Positions 1-7,740 of a stretch of 13,649 bases of DNA are shown here, in pieces (within the stretch, counting starts at the first letter, position 1; every line of letters begins with the position of its first letter). The translations under genes and the position numbers were made by a program. Source of the DNA: CAZART01 sp964487555 (GTDB lineage: Bacteria; Bacteroidota; Rhodothermia; Rhodothermales; VXPQ01); contig CAZART010000132.1 of NCBI GenBank assembly GCA_964487555.1, positions 1-13,649 of the forward strand, written 5' to 3'. The notes beneath the pieces are model-generated. The model searched no databases. It was not told the DNA's origin and saw only the letters and a program-made list of their open reading frames with translations.

Positions 1-10
1 TAATAAAAAG

Positions 11-70
11 TACCACGTACCGAGTACTGTTGGAAGGTGAAGCAGCGGTACTCGGGTACGCGGTACTCGG
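11..70. repeat. Inverted/direct GTACTCGG repeat cluster at the left edge
   Basis: CGGTACTCGG occurs twice, at 46-55 and 61-70, separated by GTACG. The segment at 11-27 (TACCACGTACCGAGTAC) is the near-perfect inverse complement of 48-65, with one mismatch and one bulged base, so it could fold into a hairpin with a loop of about 20 bases. The cluster lies outside any gene, upstream of trmB. It has no T-run typical of an intrinsic terminator. It could be a dispersed intergenic palindromic repeat, the end of a neighbouring gene's terminator, or an operator; one copy in one window cannot decide. The rest of 71-225 shows no gene I can support. Confidence 0.55.
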
Positions 71-225
71 TTCATTCTAGGTAAGCGACGTTTTAATCGA
101 AGGCGCTTTCTTGAGCGATAGGGTGGGCGGGGTCTTCAGCGGTGTGGTGAGCGTCTCTATTGTCGAACTAGCTCGCTTGGGCCACGTAGGACAGCCGCAG
201 CCGCCACCAGACAGCAGGTCCTACC

Positions 226-1173
226 TTGTCGATCGTCTTAGAGCCTTCCTCGCTAACCATCCCCAGCTCTTCGAGCGAGCTCTTCGGTCGTGAGGCTCCG
301 CTCGTGGCGGAGATCGGGGTCGGAAGCGGCCGTTTCATCGAAGCGATCGCGGAAAAGCATCCCGATTGGAATGTGCTCGGCATTGATCGGGCGCCGGATT
401 CGGTGGTGCGGACGTTTCGGCGCCTCCATCGTGCCGGAATTGAGAATGCGCGGATCATGAAGGCTGATGCCAGCTTTGTGCTTCGCGACGTCGTGCCGCG
501 TCACGGTCTCCAGGCGCTCTACATCAACTTTCCCGATCCGTGGCCGCGCAGGAAGCACCGCACGCGCCGGCTCCTTCAGATGCCGTTGCTGCGACTACTA
601 TCGTCCCGCCTCGGCAGTGAGGGGCGCGTATTGTTGACGTCAGATCACACCGAATTCTTCGAGTTCGCTTGTGGGAACGCTCGTGCTTCGGGACTTTATA
701 GGGTTGAGCCGGGTAAGGCGCCGCCGGAGGCGCTTGAGACGAAGTATGCCCTCAAATCGAAAGAACGTAACCTGGATATTCACCATGCCGCACTCGTCAA
801 GATGGACGAAGCCGATGACTTTGAGATTGAAGTAGAGACCGTCGATCCAATGTACCACGCGGTACTGACAGGAGATTTGCCCGACCTCTCGGGGTTCGAG
901 AGACTGGATCATTCGTTCCGCAACGGGGCGGTGGTCATTCGTGACGTCTACAGGGCTCTCGACGAAGCGGGCTACGCCTTTCTGGTCCATGTCGAAGAGG
1001 GTGGGTTGAGCCAGCAGATTGTCGTGGAAGCACGACGGGGGCGGAACGGCTACGTGGTGGGTGTGAAGCGTTTCGGAGAACCGCTCCAGACGCAAGGTGT
1101 GCGACATGCCGTCCGCTTTGTGAGCGAGTGGCTACAGAATCAGGGCATGGCCCTTCTGCACGAAAAGTATTGA
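226..1173 (+). CDS. trmB: tRNA (guanine-N7-)-methyltransferase TrmB with C-terminal extension
   Basis: This enzyme transfers a methyl group from S-adenosylmethionine to N7 of a guanosine in tRNA, normally G46 of the variable loop. The Rossmann fold starts with the SAM loop EIGVGSGRF (residues 29-37), followed by the acidic LGID (51-54) and KADA (79-82). The family signature INFPDPWPRRKHRTRRL spans 100-116 and includes the conserved Asp104. LTSDH and a TKY-type motif follow. The start is TTG at 226: an in-frame stop at 187-189 leaves no ATG or GTG before it, and AGGT lies 6 bases upstream. At 315 residues it is about 90-100 longer than typical TrmB (around 215-240). The extra part, from about residue 215, is an unassigned alpha/beta-looking domain. 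Long C-terminal regions are known in TrmB of thermophiles such as Aquifex. The family call is very secure; the exact start is less so. Confidence 0.95.
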   Translation: MSIVLEPSSLTIPSSSSELFGREAPLVAEIGVGSGRFIEAIAEKHPDWNVLGIDRAPDSVVRTFRRLHRAGIENARIMKADASFVLRDVVPRHGLQALYINFPDPWPRRKHRTRRLLQMPLLRLLSSRLGSEGRVLLTSDHTEFFEFACGNARASGLYRVEPGKAPPEALETKYALKSKERNLDIHHAALVKMDEADDFEIEVETVDPMYHAVLTGDLPDLSGFERLDHSFRNGAVVIRDVYRALDEAGYAFLVHVEEGGLSQQIVVEARRGRNGYVVGVKRFGEPLQTQGVRHAVRFVSEWLQNQGMALLHEKY

Positions 1174-1287
1174 CTGAAGCAATGTGCTGACGTGGGTTTT
1201 CGAGTGCAAAGAGTCCGGCGGCTGCTGCACGTCGGTGCGTTATTCCATCAATTCTTCGGTACCTCATCATAACGCCTGAAAAATATC

Positions 1288-1950
1288 ATGTCGAATCAAA
1301 CCATCGGACTCTCCGACGAGCTCAATAGCTACATCCGCGAGCACACTCTTCGGGAGCCTTCGGTGCTCCGGCGGCTAAGGGATGAGACGGCACGGCACCC
1401 CGAGTCGCAGATGCAGATTGCGCCCGAGCAGGGCCAGTTCATGTCGATGCTGATCAAGCTGATGGGGGCGCGACGAACGCTGGAGATTGGCGTATTCACG
1501 GGTTACAGCTCGACGGCCGTAGCCCTCGCGCTTCCGCCGGACGGACGGCTGGTGGCCTGCGACGTGAGTGAAGAGTATGCGAGCGTAGCGAGGCGCTACT
1601 GGAAGGAAGCCGGTATTGCGCATAAGATCGACCTGCGCATCGCGCCGGCCGTTCAGACGCTGGAGGCGCTCATTGAAGAAGGTGAGGAACGCACATTTGA
1701 CTTCGCATTCATCGACGCGGATAAGGTGAGCTACGATGCCTACTATGAGCGGACGCTAATACTCCTGCGAGCGGGCGGGCTGATCCTCTTCGATAATGCG
1801 CTCCGCGGCGGTCGTGTAGCGGATCCCGCACCCGACGACGAGAGCACAAAAGCCATCGCCTTCCTGAACACGAAGCTCTGCGAGGATGAGCGCGTCGACA
1901 TCGCCATGGTACCGATCGCCGATGGCATCATGATGGCGCGGAAAAGATGA
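1288..1950 (+). CDS. Class I SAM-dependent O-methyltransferase (catechol/caffeoyl-CoA type)
   Basis: A predicted cytoplasmic, Mg2+-dependent O-methyltransferase of the family that includes caffeoyl-CoA and catechol O-methyltransferases. The 220-residue length is normal. The SAM loop LEIGVFTGYSS covers 65-75, an acidic residue at Asp92 would bind the SAM ribose, and FIDADK (141-146) with FDN (168-170) supplies the usual metal ligands Asp143, Asp169 and Asn170. It lies 114 bases after trmB on the same strand, so co-transcription is possible but not shown; I see no Shine-Dalgarno sequence before ATG 1288. Bacterial members act on varied catechol-like or hydroxylated small molecules, and the substrate cannot be read from the sequence or from these neighbours. 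Confidence 0.93.
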   Translation: MSNQTIGLSDELNSYIREHTLREPSVLRRLRDETARHPESQMQIAPEQGQFMSMLIKLMGARRTLEIGVFTGYSSTAVALALPPDGRLVACDVSEEYASVARRYWKEAGIAHKIDLRIAPAVQTLEALIEEGEERTFDFAFIDADKVSYDAYYERTLILLRAGGLILFDNALRGGRVADPAPDDESTKAIAFLNTKLCEDERVDIAMVPIADGIMMARKR

Positions 1951-1966
1951 TGACCAATGTCTGTCT

Positions 1967-1990
1967 GCCGCCCAGGGCTTGAGCGGCGGT
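1967..1990. terminator. Weak candidate bidirectional hairpin between convergent genes
   Basis: CCGCC at 1968-1972 can pair with GGCGG at 1985-1989, with a G-T pair outside them and a loop of 12 bases. It sits in the 48-base gap between the O-methyltransferase stop and the accC stop, where a shared terminator would be expected. Neither strand has a T-run after the stem, so this is a position-based guess. Confidence 0.25.
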
Positions 1991-1998
1991 GCCGATAT

Positions 1999-3507
1999 CT
2001 ATCGATACTCCTTCCGCTGTATCCAACTGGACCGAACGGAATCATGTGCCGATTCGGCCGGCTTGGGGCCGACGGCATTTCGTTCCGAATGCACCAGTGC
2101 GGCCGCGAGAGCAGCAGCTTCGGCGAGATCGCCGTCCTCCGCAGCGAGCGCTTCCGGAATAAAATGGTCGGCCACGAAGTGGGTGGAGAAGCGGCCGCTT
2201 CGGAAGGCGTCGTGGCCCATCACAAAACGACAAAACGGGATCGTCGTGCGCACGCCGGCAATTTCGTACTCGAGTAATGCCCGATCCATCCGCTTAATGG
2301 CCGCCTCGCGGGTTCGGCCCCAGGTCGTAAGTTTGGAGATCATCGGATCATAATGAATCTCGATCCGGCCGCCCTCTTCGACGCCGCTGTCAACGCGCAC
2401 ACCGAAGCCCGACGGGGCGCGATGCCGGACCAGATTGCCGGAGTCCGGAAGGAATTGGTTGGATGGATCCTCCGCATAGATCCGGCACTCGATGGCATGC
2501 CCGCGCATCTGCAGCTCGTCCTGAGCGTGCCCAAGCTCGTGTCCTTCGGCGATGGAGATTTGCTCGGCAACGAGATCGATTCCCGTGATCCATTCCGTCA
2601 CCGGATGTTCAACCTGGAGCCGCGTATTCATCTCCATAAAGTAAAAATTCAGGTCGTCGTCGACGAGGAACTCGACCGTTCCGGCGTTCACATAGCCGCA
2701 TGCGCGCGCGGCCTCCGCCGCAGCGCCGCCCATGCGAGCGCGCACGTCAGGTGTAAGAATCGATGATGGCGCTTCCTCGATGACCTTCTGATGCCGCCGC
2801 TGAATGGAGCATTCGCGCTCGAAAAGGTGGATGACGTTGCCGTACGCATCCGCGAGGATCTGAAACTCGATGTGCCGCGGCCTGCTGATGTATTTTTCGA
2901 TGAACACGCGAGCGTCGCCGAATGCAGAGCGCGCCTCACTCTGTGCCATCTCCATGGAGCGGCCGAACTCGGCCGGATGGTGGACGACACGCATCCCCTT
3001 TCCACCGCCTCCCGCCGCTGCTTTGATCAACACCGGATATCCGATGTCGGAGGCAATGGTTGCCGCCTCATCGTAATCCCCGACGGCATCCATCGTCCCC
3101 GGAGCCATAGGTACACCCGCTTCCGCCATCAGCGCGCGGGCTGCCGTCTTGTCACCCATCAGGCCGATGGCATCGGCCGGCGGGCCGATGAAGACGAGAC
3201 CGGCGTCGGCACACGCCTCAGCGAACGAGGCGTTTTCCGACAGGAATCCATAGCCTGGATGAACGGCGTCGGCCCCCGCGCGGAGCGCTGCATCAAGGAC
3301 GTTTTCGATCGCAAGATAGGAGTATTTTGATGGAGGCGGCCCGATTCGGAACGCTTCGTCCGCCGTCCGAACGTGAAGCGACGACCGATCAGCGTCGCTG
3401 TAGACGGCGACCGTGCGCATACCGAGCTCACGACACGTCCGCATGATCCGGACGGCAATTTCCCCACGGTTAGCTACGAGAATTTTATGTAGGCGGCGTA
3501 TTGCCAT
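1999..3507 (-). CDS. accC: Biotin carboxylase subunit of an acyl-CoA (acetyl/propionyl-CoA) carboxylase
   Basis: ATP-grasp enzyme that carboxylates biotin carried on a partner BCCP, using ATP and bicarbonate. The N-terminal domain opens with KILVANRGEIAVRI (8-21), and HPGYGFLSEN (83-92) follows. The ATP-binding loop AAAGGGGKGM is at 163-172, HIEFQILAD at 212-220 and the H-Q-K motif at 239-241. The metal/catalytic segment EMNTRLQVEHP (292-302) contains Glu292, Asn294 and Arg296. The C-terminal domain begins near RGHAIECRIYAEDP. Length is 502 versus about 450 for E. coli AccC. There is no biotin-attachment MKM motif, so BCCP must come from elsewhere. No accB or carboxyltransferase gene is nearby; the longer form resembles stand-alone subunits of acetyl/propionyl-CoA carboxylases. 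ATG 3507 is the natural start because the first residues match the family N terminus. Confidence 0.94.
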   Translation of the reverse strand: MAIRRLHKILVANRGEIAVRIMRTCRELGMRTVAVYSDADRSSLHVRTADEAFRIGPPPSKYSYLAIENVLDAALRAGADAVHPGYGFLSENASFAEACADAGLVFIGPPADAIGLMGDKTAARALMAEAGVPMAPGTMDAVGDYDEAATIASDIGYPVLIKAAAGGGGKGMRVVHHPAEFGRSMEMAQSEARSAFGDARVFIEKYISRPRHIEFQILADAYGNVIHLFERECSIQRRHQKVIEEAPSSILTPDVRARMGGAAAEAARACGYVNAGTVEFLVDDDLNFYFMEMNTRLQVEHPVTEWITGIDLVAEQISIAEGHELGHAQDELQMRGHAIECRIYAEDPSNQFLPDSGNLVRHRAPSGFGVRVDSGVEEGGRIEIHYDPMISKLTTWGRTREAAIKRMDRALLEYEIAGVRTTIPFCRFVMGHDAFRSGRFSTHFVADHFIPEALAAEDGDLAEAAALAAALVHSERNAVGPKPAESAHDSVRSSWIQRKEYR

Positions 3508-3689
3508 ATTTGCAGGCTATCCCACGATGGCACGATCTATGTGTTACTAACCTACGCGCTGATGAGGCAGCAATGCATCGTTGGAAAGTACTGAAATCTG
3601 AAAAACCGTCGCATTCGCGCGCGCGGCCTATCGTCTTAAGATTCGCCGCAACAGAATCCATGCAGAGCGTGAATGCTTCGACGTAACCG

Positions 3690-4655
3690 ATGCCGACCGT
3701 AAAAGACTACTACGACATATTAGGGGTCAACGAGAAAGCGACGGCCGCCGAAATCAAGAAGGCGTATCGCAAGCTTGCGCGTGAATATCACCCCGATAAA
3801 AATCCCGACAAAGCCGGAGCCGAAGAAAAGTTCAAAGAGATTCAGGAGGCGAATTCAGTTCTTTCCGATGAACAGAAGCGGAAGGAATATGATGCGCGGC
3901 GCAAGAATCCCTTCGGAGGCTTCGGCGACGGGTTTAGTGCGTCGGGACGACGCGGCGAATACCGCACTGCCGACGGTACCCACATTCGTTTTGATACCGG
4001 CTCGCCGTTCGGCGGACAGTCACCGTTTGGCGAAGAGTCCCCGTTCGGTGAAGGCTCCGGGGGGAGTTTCAGTGATATTTTTAGCCGATTTTTCGGGGGC
4101 GAGGCACCTGAGGATCCGTTCGGGCGTCGGCGCGAGAGCCGAGCACGAGGTCGCGATATCGAGACCACATTAAATCTTTCCTTCGAAGAGGCGCTGAAGG
4201 GCGGAAAGACGGAGGTGACACTACCGGACGGCACGCGCGTTCGGATCGACATCCCTCAGGGGGTCGCCGGCGGATATAAAATCCGCCTCAAAGGTCGCGG
4301 TGCCGAGGGTCCTGCCGGCCAGCGCGGCGACCTGTACGTCACCTTTAACGTGCAGCCTAGCCCGCACTTTCGCCGCGACGGCGACGACCTCTACACGACG
4401 GTTCGCGTAAATGCATTCGAAGCTTTATTTGGCGTAAGGCGAAGCGTCCGCACACCGTACGACAAGCAGATCAAGATTACGATTCCAAAAGGTTCGCAGC
4501 CCCGCGATCGCCTTCGTCTACGGAACCAGGGTGTTGAGACGGCTGCCGGCCGCGGAGATCTGTATGTGGAGATCGATGTGGAGATCCCGAAGGATCTGAC
4601 GGCCGAACAGGAGAAGGTCTTGCGGGCTGCGGCTGCGAAGGCCGGACTGATATGA
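3690..4655 (+). CDS. cbpA: Class B J-domain co-chaperone (CbpA-like, no zinc finger)
   Basis: Co-chaperone that stimulates the ATPase of an Hsp70 (DnaK) and hands over unfolded clients. The J domain covers about 6-70 with the essential HPD at 34-36 and the usual KFKEIQEAN helix. A Gly/Phe-rich linker (about 72-150) follows, including three tandem SPFG-type hexapeptides at 105-122. Two beta-sandwich client-binding domains come next, starting at RGRDIETTLNLSFEEALKG and ending with a dimerisation tail. The CxxCxGxG zinc-finger repeats of true DnaJ are absent, which places it in the class B (CbpA/DnaJ2) group. The 321-residue length is typical. ATG 3690 is the first start after an in-frame TAA at 3684-3686. 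It is divergent from accC across 182 bases; I see no CIRCE element or sigma-32-like promoter there. Confidence 0.93.
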   Translation: MPTVKDYYDILGVNEKATAAEIKKAYRKLAREYHPDKNPDKAGAEEKFKEIQEANSVLSDEQKRKEYDARRKNPFGGFGDGFSASGRRGEYRTADGTHIRFDTGSPFGGQSPFGEESPFGEGSGGSFSDIFSRFFGGEAPEDPFGRRRESRARGRDIETTLNLSFEEALKGGKTEVTLPDGTRVRIDIPQGVAGGYKIRLKGRGAEGPAGQRGDLYVTFNVQPSPHFRRDGDDLYTTVRVNAFEALFGVRRSVRTPYDKQIKITIPKGSQPRDRLRLRNQGVETAAGRGDLYVEIDVEIPKDLTAEQEKVLRAAAAKAGLI

Positions 4656-4717
4656 CGGCCTGAGTGAGTTCCACACCGCATGACGGCCGGAAGGCGGAAC
4701 GGTTAGCGAATGAAATC

Positions 4718-5323
4718 CTACTTCTCTCGCAAAGCAAGCCGAATCATCTCCTCCGCTGCGCGTACGTCGGGATGATCCTTCAACACGATCCGAAGGTTCT
4801 TTTCTGCGGAGGCCCGGCTAAATCCAAGCGATTCCAGGGCGGCGAGCGCATCGGAGCGTTCGGCGCGGCGCTCGTCGGCGTCGATGGTCGTAGGGGTGCC
4901 GCCTTTCTCGAGTGGTTCCATGTCGGCGAATCGGTCGCGGAGCTCGACGATGAGACGTTCTGCCGTCTTGCGGCCGACCCCGGGAATGCCGGTCAGAACA
5001 GCCGTCTCCCCGTGAATCACGTGATCCCGCAGCTGAGTTGGACCCATCGCTGAAAGTGCTGCGAGCGCCAGCTTCGGGCCGATGCCGGTTACTCCCAACA
5101 TTACCTGGAATACCTTCCGTTCCGCATCCGAATAAAATCCGAATAGCTGGACGGCGTCCTCGCGGACGTGGTGATAGGTGAACAGCTTCGTGCTCTGACC
5201 GATTTCGGGCAGATTCTCGAACGTGGACGTGGGGATGTGCAGAAAATAGCCGATGCCCTGAACGTCGATGATGACCTCGGTAGGGCGTTTTCCGACCAGC
5301 TTCCCGGAGACGTATGCGTACAT
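4718..5323 (-). CDS. ruvA: Holliday junction branch migration complex subunit RuvA
   Basis: RuvA binds four-way DNA junctions as a tetramer and loads the RuvB helicase motor during recombinational repair. All three domains are present: an N-terminal OB fold (MYAYVSGKLVGK onward), tandem helix-hairpin-helix motifs LGVTGIGPKLALAALS and GIPGVGRKTAERL in the middle, and a C-terminal RuvB-contacting UBA-like helix bundle with ALAALESLGFSRASAE. The 201-residue length is normal. An AAGG lies 7 bases before the ATG (minus strand), one of the better ribosome binding sites in the window. It follows nadE by 65 bases on the same strand. Neither ruvB nor ruvC is adjacent, which is common outside Enterobacteria. 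Confidence 0.96.
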   Translation of the reverse strand: MYAYVSGKLVGKRPTEVIIDVQGIGYFLHIPTSTFENLPEIGQSTKLFTYHHVREDAVQLFGFYSDAERKVFQVMLGVTGIGPKLALAALSAMGPTQLRDHVIHGETAVLTGIPGVGRKTAERLIVELRDRFADMEPLEKGGTPTTIDADERRAERSDALAALESLGFSRASAEKNLRIVLKDHPDVRAAEEMIRLALREK

Positions 5324-5359
5324 CTAAGCGCCTTGAGACGGTGGGGACGAATGGTTCAG

Positions 5360-5392
5360 CGTATATATACGAGCCGAAAGCGGCAGTTTCAT
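5360..5392 (-). promoter_or_regulatory. Candidate ruvA promoter with 12-bp AT palindrome
   Basis: Reading the minus strand, ATGAAA (5392-5387) lies 17 bases before TATATA (5369-5364), a four-of-six match to each sigma-70 consensus hexamer. The -10 falls in a perfect 12-bp palindrome, CGTATATATACG (5360-5371), which stands out in GC-rich surroundings. The predicted transcript would start about 33 bases before the ruvA ATG. The -35 overlaps the nadE stop codon. The spacing and position are sensible, but this is only a pattern match, and this phylum's housekeeping promoters may differ. Confidence 0.35.
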
Positions 5393-7053
5393 GCCTCGCG
5401 AGCCCACCTCGCGGCAACGGGCATACGATAGCCGCTGCCGAATGCCCTTCGGGATACGCGGAGGCAAGGGGGAGCTTGTCGGCGCTTGAATTCGGCAGCA
5501 TCCACCCGATCGAGCACGTCCAGAACCAGCTCTCGGTCCAATCCGGTGTGAGCGACGATCGCATCGACCTCCATCCGCTGTTCGACGTACAGCGCCAGGA
5601 TGGGATCGAGCTTTTCGTAGGGCGGCAGCGCGTCCTGGTCGGTCTGCCCGGGCCGGAGCTCGGCAGACGGCGGCTTTTCCATCACACGATTGGGAATCAC
5701 CTCGCGCGCCGAGCGTCCGTTAATGTACTTCGCGAGATCGTACACCTGCGATTTAAAGACATCTGAAAGAACACCGAGCCCTCCCGCCATGTCGCCGTAA
5801 AGGGTCGTATACCCGACCGCCATCTCGCTCTTATTTCCAGTAGAAAGAACGAGACGGCGAGATCGATTTGACAGTCCCATCAACACGACGGCGCGTAGGC
5901 GCGCCTGGATGTTCTCTTCTACGACGTCGACTACATGCTCTCCGTCGATCCCCGAATTGCGACCGATCACACCCAGCATCACGTCGACGCCTCGATCGAT
6001 CGGAATCTCTTGAAGCTCTATGCCGAGATTGCGAGCCACGGCCCGGGCATCCTCGATCGATGACGCCGTCGTATACGTCGACGGGATGAGTACGGCAAGC
6101 ACGTTATCCGCACCGACGGCGAGGACGGCAAGCGCCGCTGTGACGGCTGAATCGATGCCGCCGGACAGGCCGATGAGAATGCCCGAAAAGGATCCGGATT
6201 TCTCGTAGTAGTCGCTGATTCCCACGACGAGGGCGCGGCAAATGTCTGCGGTCACGTTGCGTCCCTCGATTGGCGACGTGTCCGTGCCGGCCGTCTCCCA
6301 GATTTGCAGGGATTCCTCAAAAGAGGGCGCACAGACGGCCATGCGGCCGTCTCCAAGATGTGCACGGCTGTCGCCGTCGAATATGAGTTCGGTGTTTGCA
6401 CCAACCTGATCGGATACGAGAAACGGCCGTCGGAACCGCGCGCAGATGCTCTGGATCAGGACGTTTCGGCGTTCGCGCTGTCCGACGGAAAAGGGCGTTG
6501 CGCTCAAGTTGATGAAGAGATCTGCCCCGTCGCCGGCCAACTCCTCGAGCGGGTCGACACCGTACATACGGAAGTCCGCCACCGGGTCGCTGTTCCACAT
6601 GTCTTCGCAGATGTGGATGCCCAGCCGCATGCCCCGCCATTCGACGCAGCGCCGCTCGCGCGCCGGTTCGAAGTACCGATACTCATCGTAAACGTCATAC
6701 GTGGGCAGGAGCGATTTATGGACCTGCGCGATGGTGCTCCCACCTTCGAGGAGCACGGCGGCATTGAAGAGCCGCTTTCCGGTTGGATCGGCATTGCGGA
6801 CCGGCGTGCCGACGAGAACGCCAAGCCGTGCCGGAATGGACTCGGCGATCCGGGCGATCGCGCGCTCTACACCGTCGAGGAACGCCTGCCGATCGAGGAG
6901 GTCGTGCGGAGGATAACCGGTTATGCACAGCTCGGGGAATATGACGAGATCGGCGCCACGACGATCCGCATCGTGAGAAAACGCGACGATCTTGGAGCTG
7001 TTGCCGCGGAGGTCGCCGACGACGGGATTGATCTGAGCGAGGGCGATTTTCAT
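5389..7053 (-). CDS. nadE: Glutamine-dependent NAD+ synthetase
   Basis: Catalyses the last step of NAD+ synthesis, ATP-dependent amidation of deamido-NAD+ (nicotinic acid adenine dinucleotide), with ammonia released from glutamine. The N-terminal nitrilase-type glutaminase domain has the catalytic triad Glu41 (FPELCITGYPP), Lys113 (VHKSLLP) and Cys149 (HICEDMWN). The C-terminal synthetase domain carries the PP-loop SGGIDSA at 297-303, EENIQARLR around 379-387 and STGNKSE at 404-410, and ends with the conserved KRRQAPP segment. Length is 554, usual for the two-domain bacterial enzyme. It lies 47 bases downstream of an exported unknown protein and 65 bases upstream of ruvA on the same strand. 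A 304-residue open frame on the opposite strand is a codon-structure shadow. Confidence 0.96.
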   Translation of the reverse strand: MKIALAQINPVVGDLRGNSSKIVAFSHDADRRGADLVIFPELCITGYPPHDLLDRQAFLDGVERAIARIAESIPARLGVLVGTPVRNADPTGKRLFNAAVLLEGGSTIAQVHKSLLPTYDVYDEYRYFEPARERRCVEWRGMRLGIHICEDMWNSDPVADFRMYGVDPLEELAGDGADLFINLSATPFSVGQRERRNVLIQSICARFRRPFLVSDQVGANTELIFDGDSRAHLGDGRMAVCAPSFEESLQIWETAGTDTSPIEGRNVTADICRALVVGISDYYEKSGSFSGILIGLSGGIDSAVTAALAVLAVGADNVLAVLIPSTYTTASSIEDARAVARNLGIELQEIPIDRGVDVMLGVIGRNSGIDGEHVVDVVEENIQARLRAVVLMGLSNRSRRLVLSTGNKSEMAVGYTTLYGDMAGGLGVLSDVFKSQVYDLAKYINGRSAREVIPNRVMEKPPSAELRPGQTDQDALPPYEKLDPILALYVEQRMEVDAIVAHTGLDRELVLDVLDRVDAAEFKRRQAPPCLRVSRRAFGSGYRMPVAARWAREA

Positions 7054-7100
7054 CTACGGCTTCACGAAGATTCCGAGGCGCGGGCTCGCTGGCGGTCCTC

Positions 7101-7724
7101 TTACTCCTTGCTGGGAGGGATAAGCATAATGTGCGCCCACGGCTTACCCGGGTTCATCAGCCACGGCTGGCCGCGAGGCGCGCTCTCGGGTAGACCGGTG
7201 GTTTCCGCTGTGGCGTAAGGGGTATAGACCACATAGAGAGGCGATGCACCGACGACCTCCTTCGTCTCTGCGTTGTAGCTGTCGGAAGGTCCGGTCAATG
7301 AGTAAAGGACGGCAGGATGGTCGGGCATCGGCAGTGTGCCGGCTTCGATCTCCTCCTCGCGCGTCGCCTGTATCTCGTCTTGCGAGAGGCCTTCGGCTTT
7401 GAGCTTGCGGCCGCGGGCCATGAAGGGCTCGAGCGACTTGTGGTAACAGGCCACGTGAAATCGATCGTCGCCCGGCTGATCCGACAGGCAGATCATGGCG
7501 TTGCTGCCTTCGCGCACGACGGTGAGTTCGCCGTTGTCGCTCCAGGACCGAACCTCGGCCTCGCCGCGATACTCGGGCGGAAGGGGCGCGACCGTCGCGG
7601 CGATCAGGTCTTCATCCGACGTGGTTCGGGCTTCGGACGTCGACTGGGCGTCGACATCGGCAGGTGATAGGGCCCAGAGGACGAATAACGCGAACAGGAC
7701 GCGCATAGCGGGATTCTCGTTCAT
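7101..7724 (-). CDS. Exported protein of unknown function (two-cysteine)
   Basis: I do not recognise the family. The preferred start, ATG 7724, gives 207 residues and lies 16 bases after the stop of the preceding gene; ATG 7706 is an equally plausible start of a shorter leader. Either way a signal peptide is evident: Arg8, a hydrophobic run at about 9-19, and a probable cleavage site VDA|Q after residue 26. There is no lipobox cysteine. The mature part has exactly two cysteines, Cys79 and Cys93, which could form a periplasmic disulfide. A charged helical stretch (about 102-125) and a Pro-rich end with GKPWAHIMLIPP follow. The protein is probably periplasmic. It is translated in tandem with the 163-residue exported protein, which suggests a joint role. 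Function unassigned. Confidence 0.8.
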   Translation of the reverse strand: MNENPAMRVLFALFVLWALSPADVDAQSTSEARTTSDEDLIAATVAPLPPEYRGEAEVRSWSDNGELTVVREGSNAMICLSDQPGDDRFHVACYHKSLEPFMARGRKLKAEGLSQDEIQATREEEIEAGTLPMPDHPAVLYSLTGPSDSYNAETKEVVGASPLYVVYTPYATAETTGLPESAPRGQPWLMNPGKPWAHIMLIPPSKE

Positions 7725-7740
7725 TGAGGGAGGTACGGAG

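Noticed and set aside
46..70. Two 10-base direct repeats as the edge of a CRISPR array
   Set aside because: The repeats are too short, the spacer is 5 bases, and there are only two units with no cas gene; a palindromic intergenic repeat fits better.
111..293. 60-residue open frame upstream of and overlapping the trmB start
   Set aside because: It starts at a non-ATG codon, overlaps trmB by 68 bases in another frame, and has no family features.
3616..3625. Alternating CG run as a Z-DNA or functional element
   Set aside because: Ten bases of CG alternation are expected by chance in GC-rich DNA, and nothing around it gives it a role.
3501..3686. 61-residue open frame between accC and the J-protein gene
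   Set aside because: It begins inside the accC start region at a weak start codon and has no protein-like features. The 182-base region is more likely a divergent promoter, though I could not pick out confident boxes in it.
4652..4688. Direct repeat ATGACGGCC at 4652-4660 and 4680-4688 after the J-protein stop
   Set aside because: Nine bases, imperfect context and no inverted arm; too short to separate from chance.
6304..7218. 304-residue open frame on the plus strand opposite nadE
   Set aside because: nadE on the other strand has every catalytic motif in the right order. The plus-strand product has no recognisable domain, and long antisense frames are common in GC-rich codon patterns.
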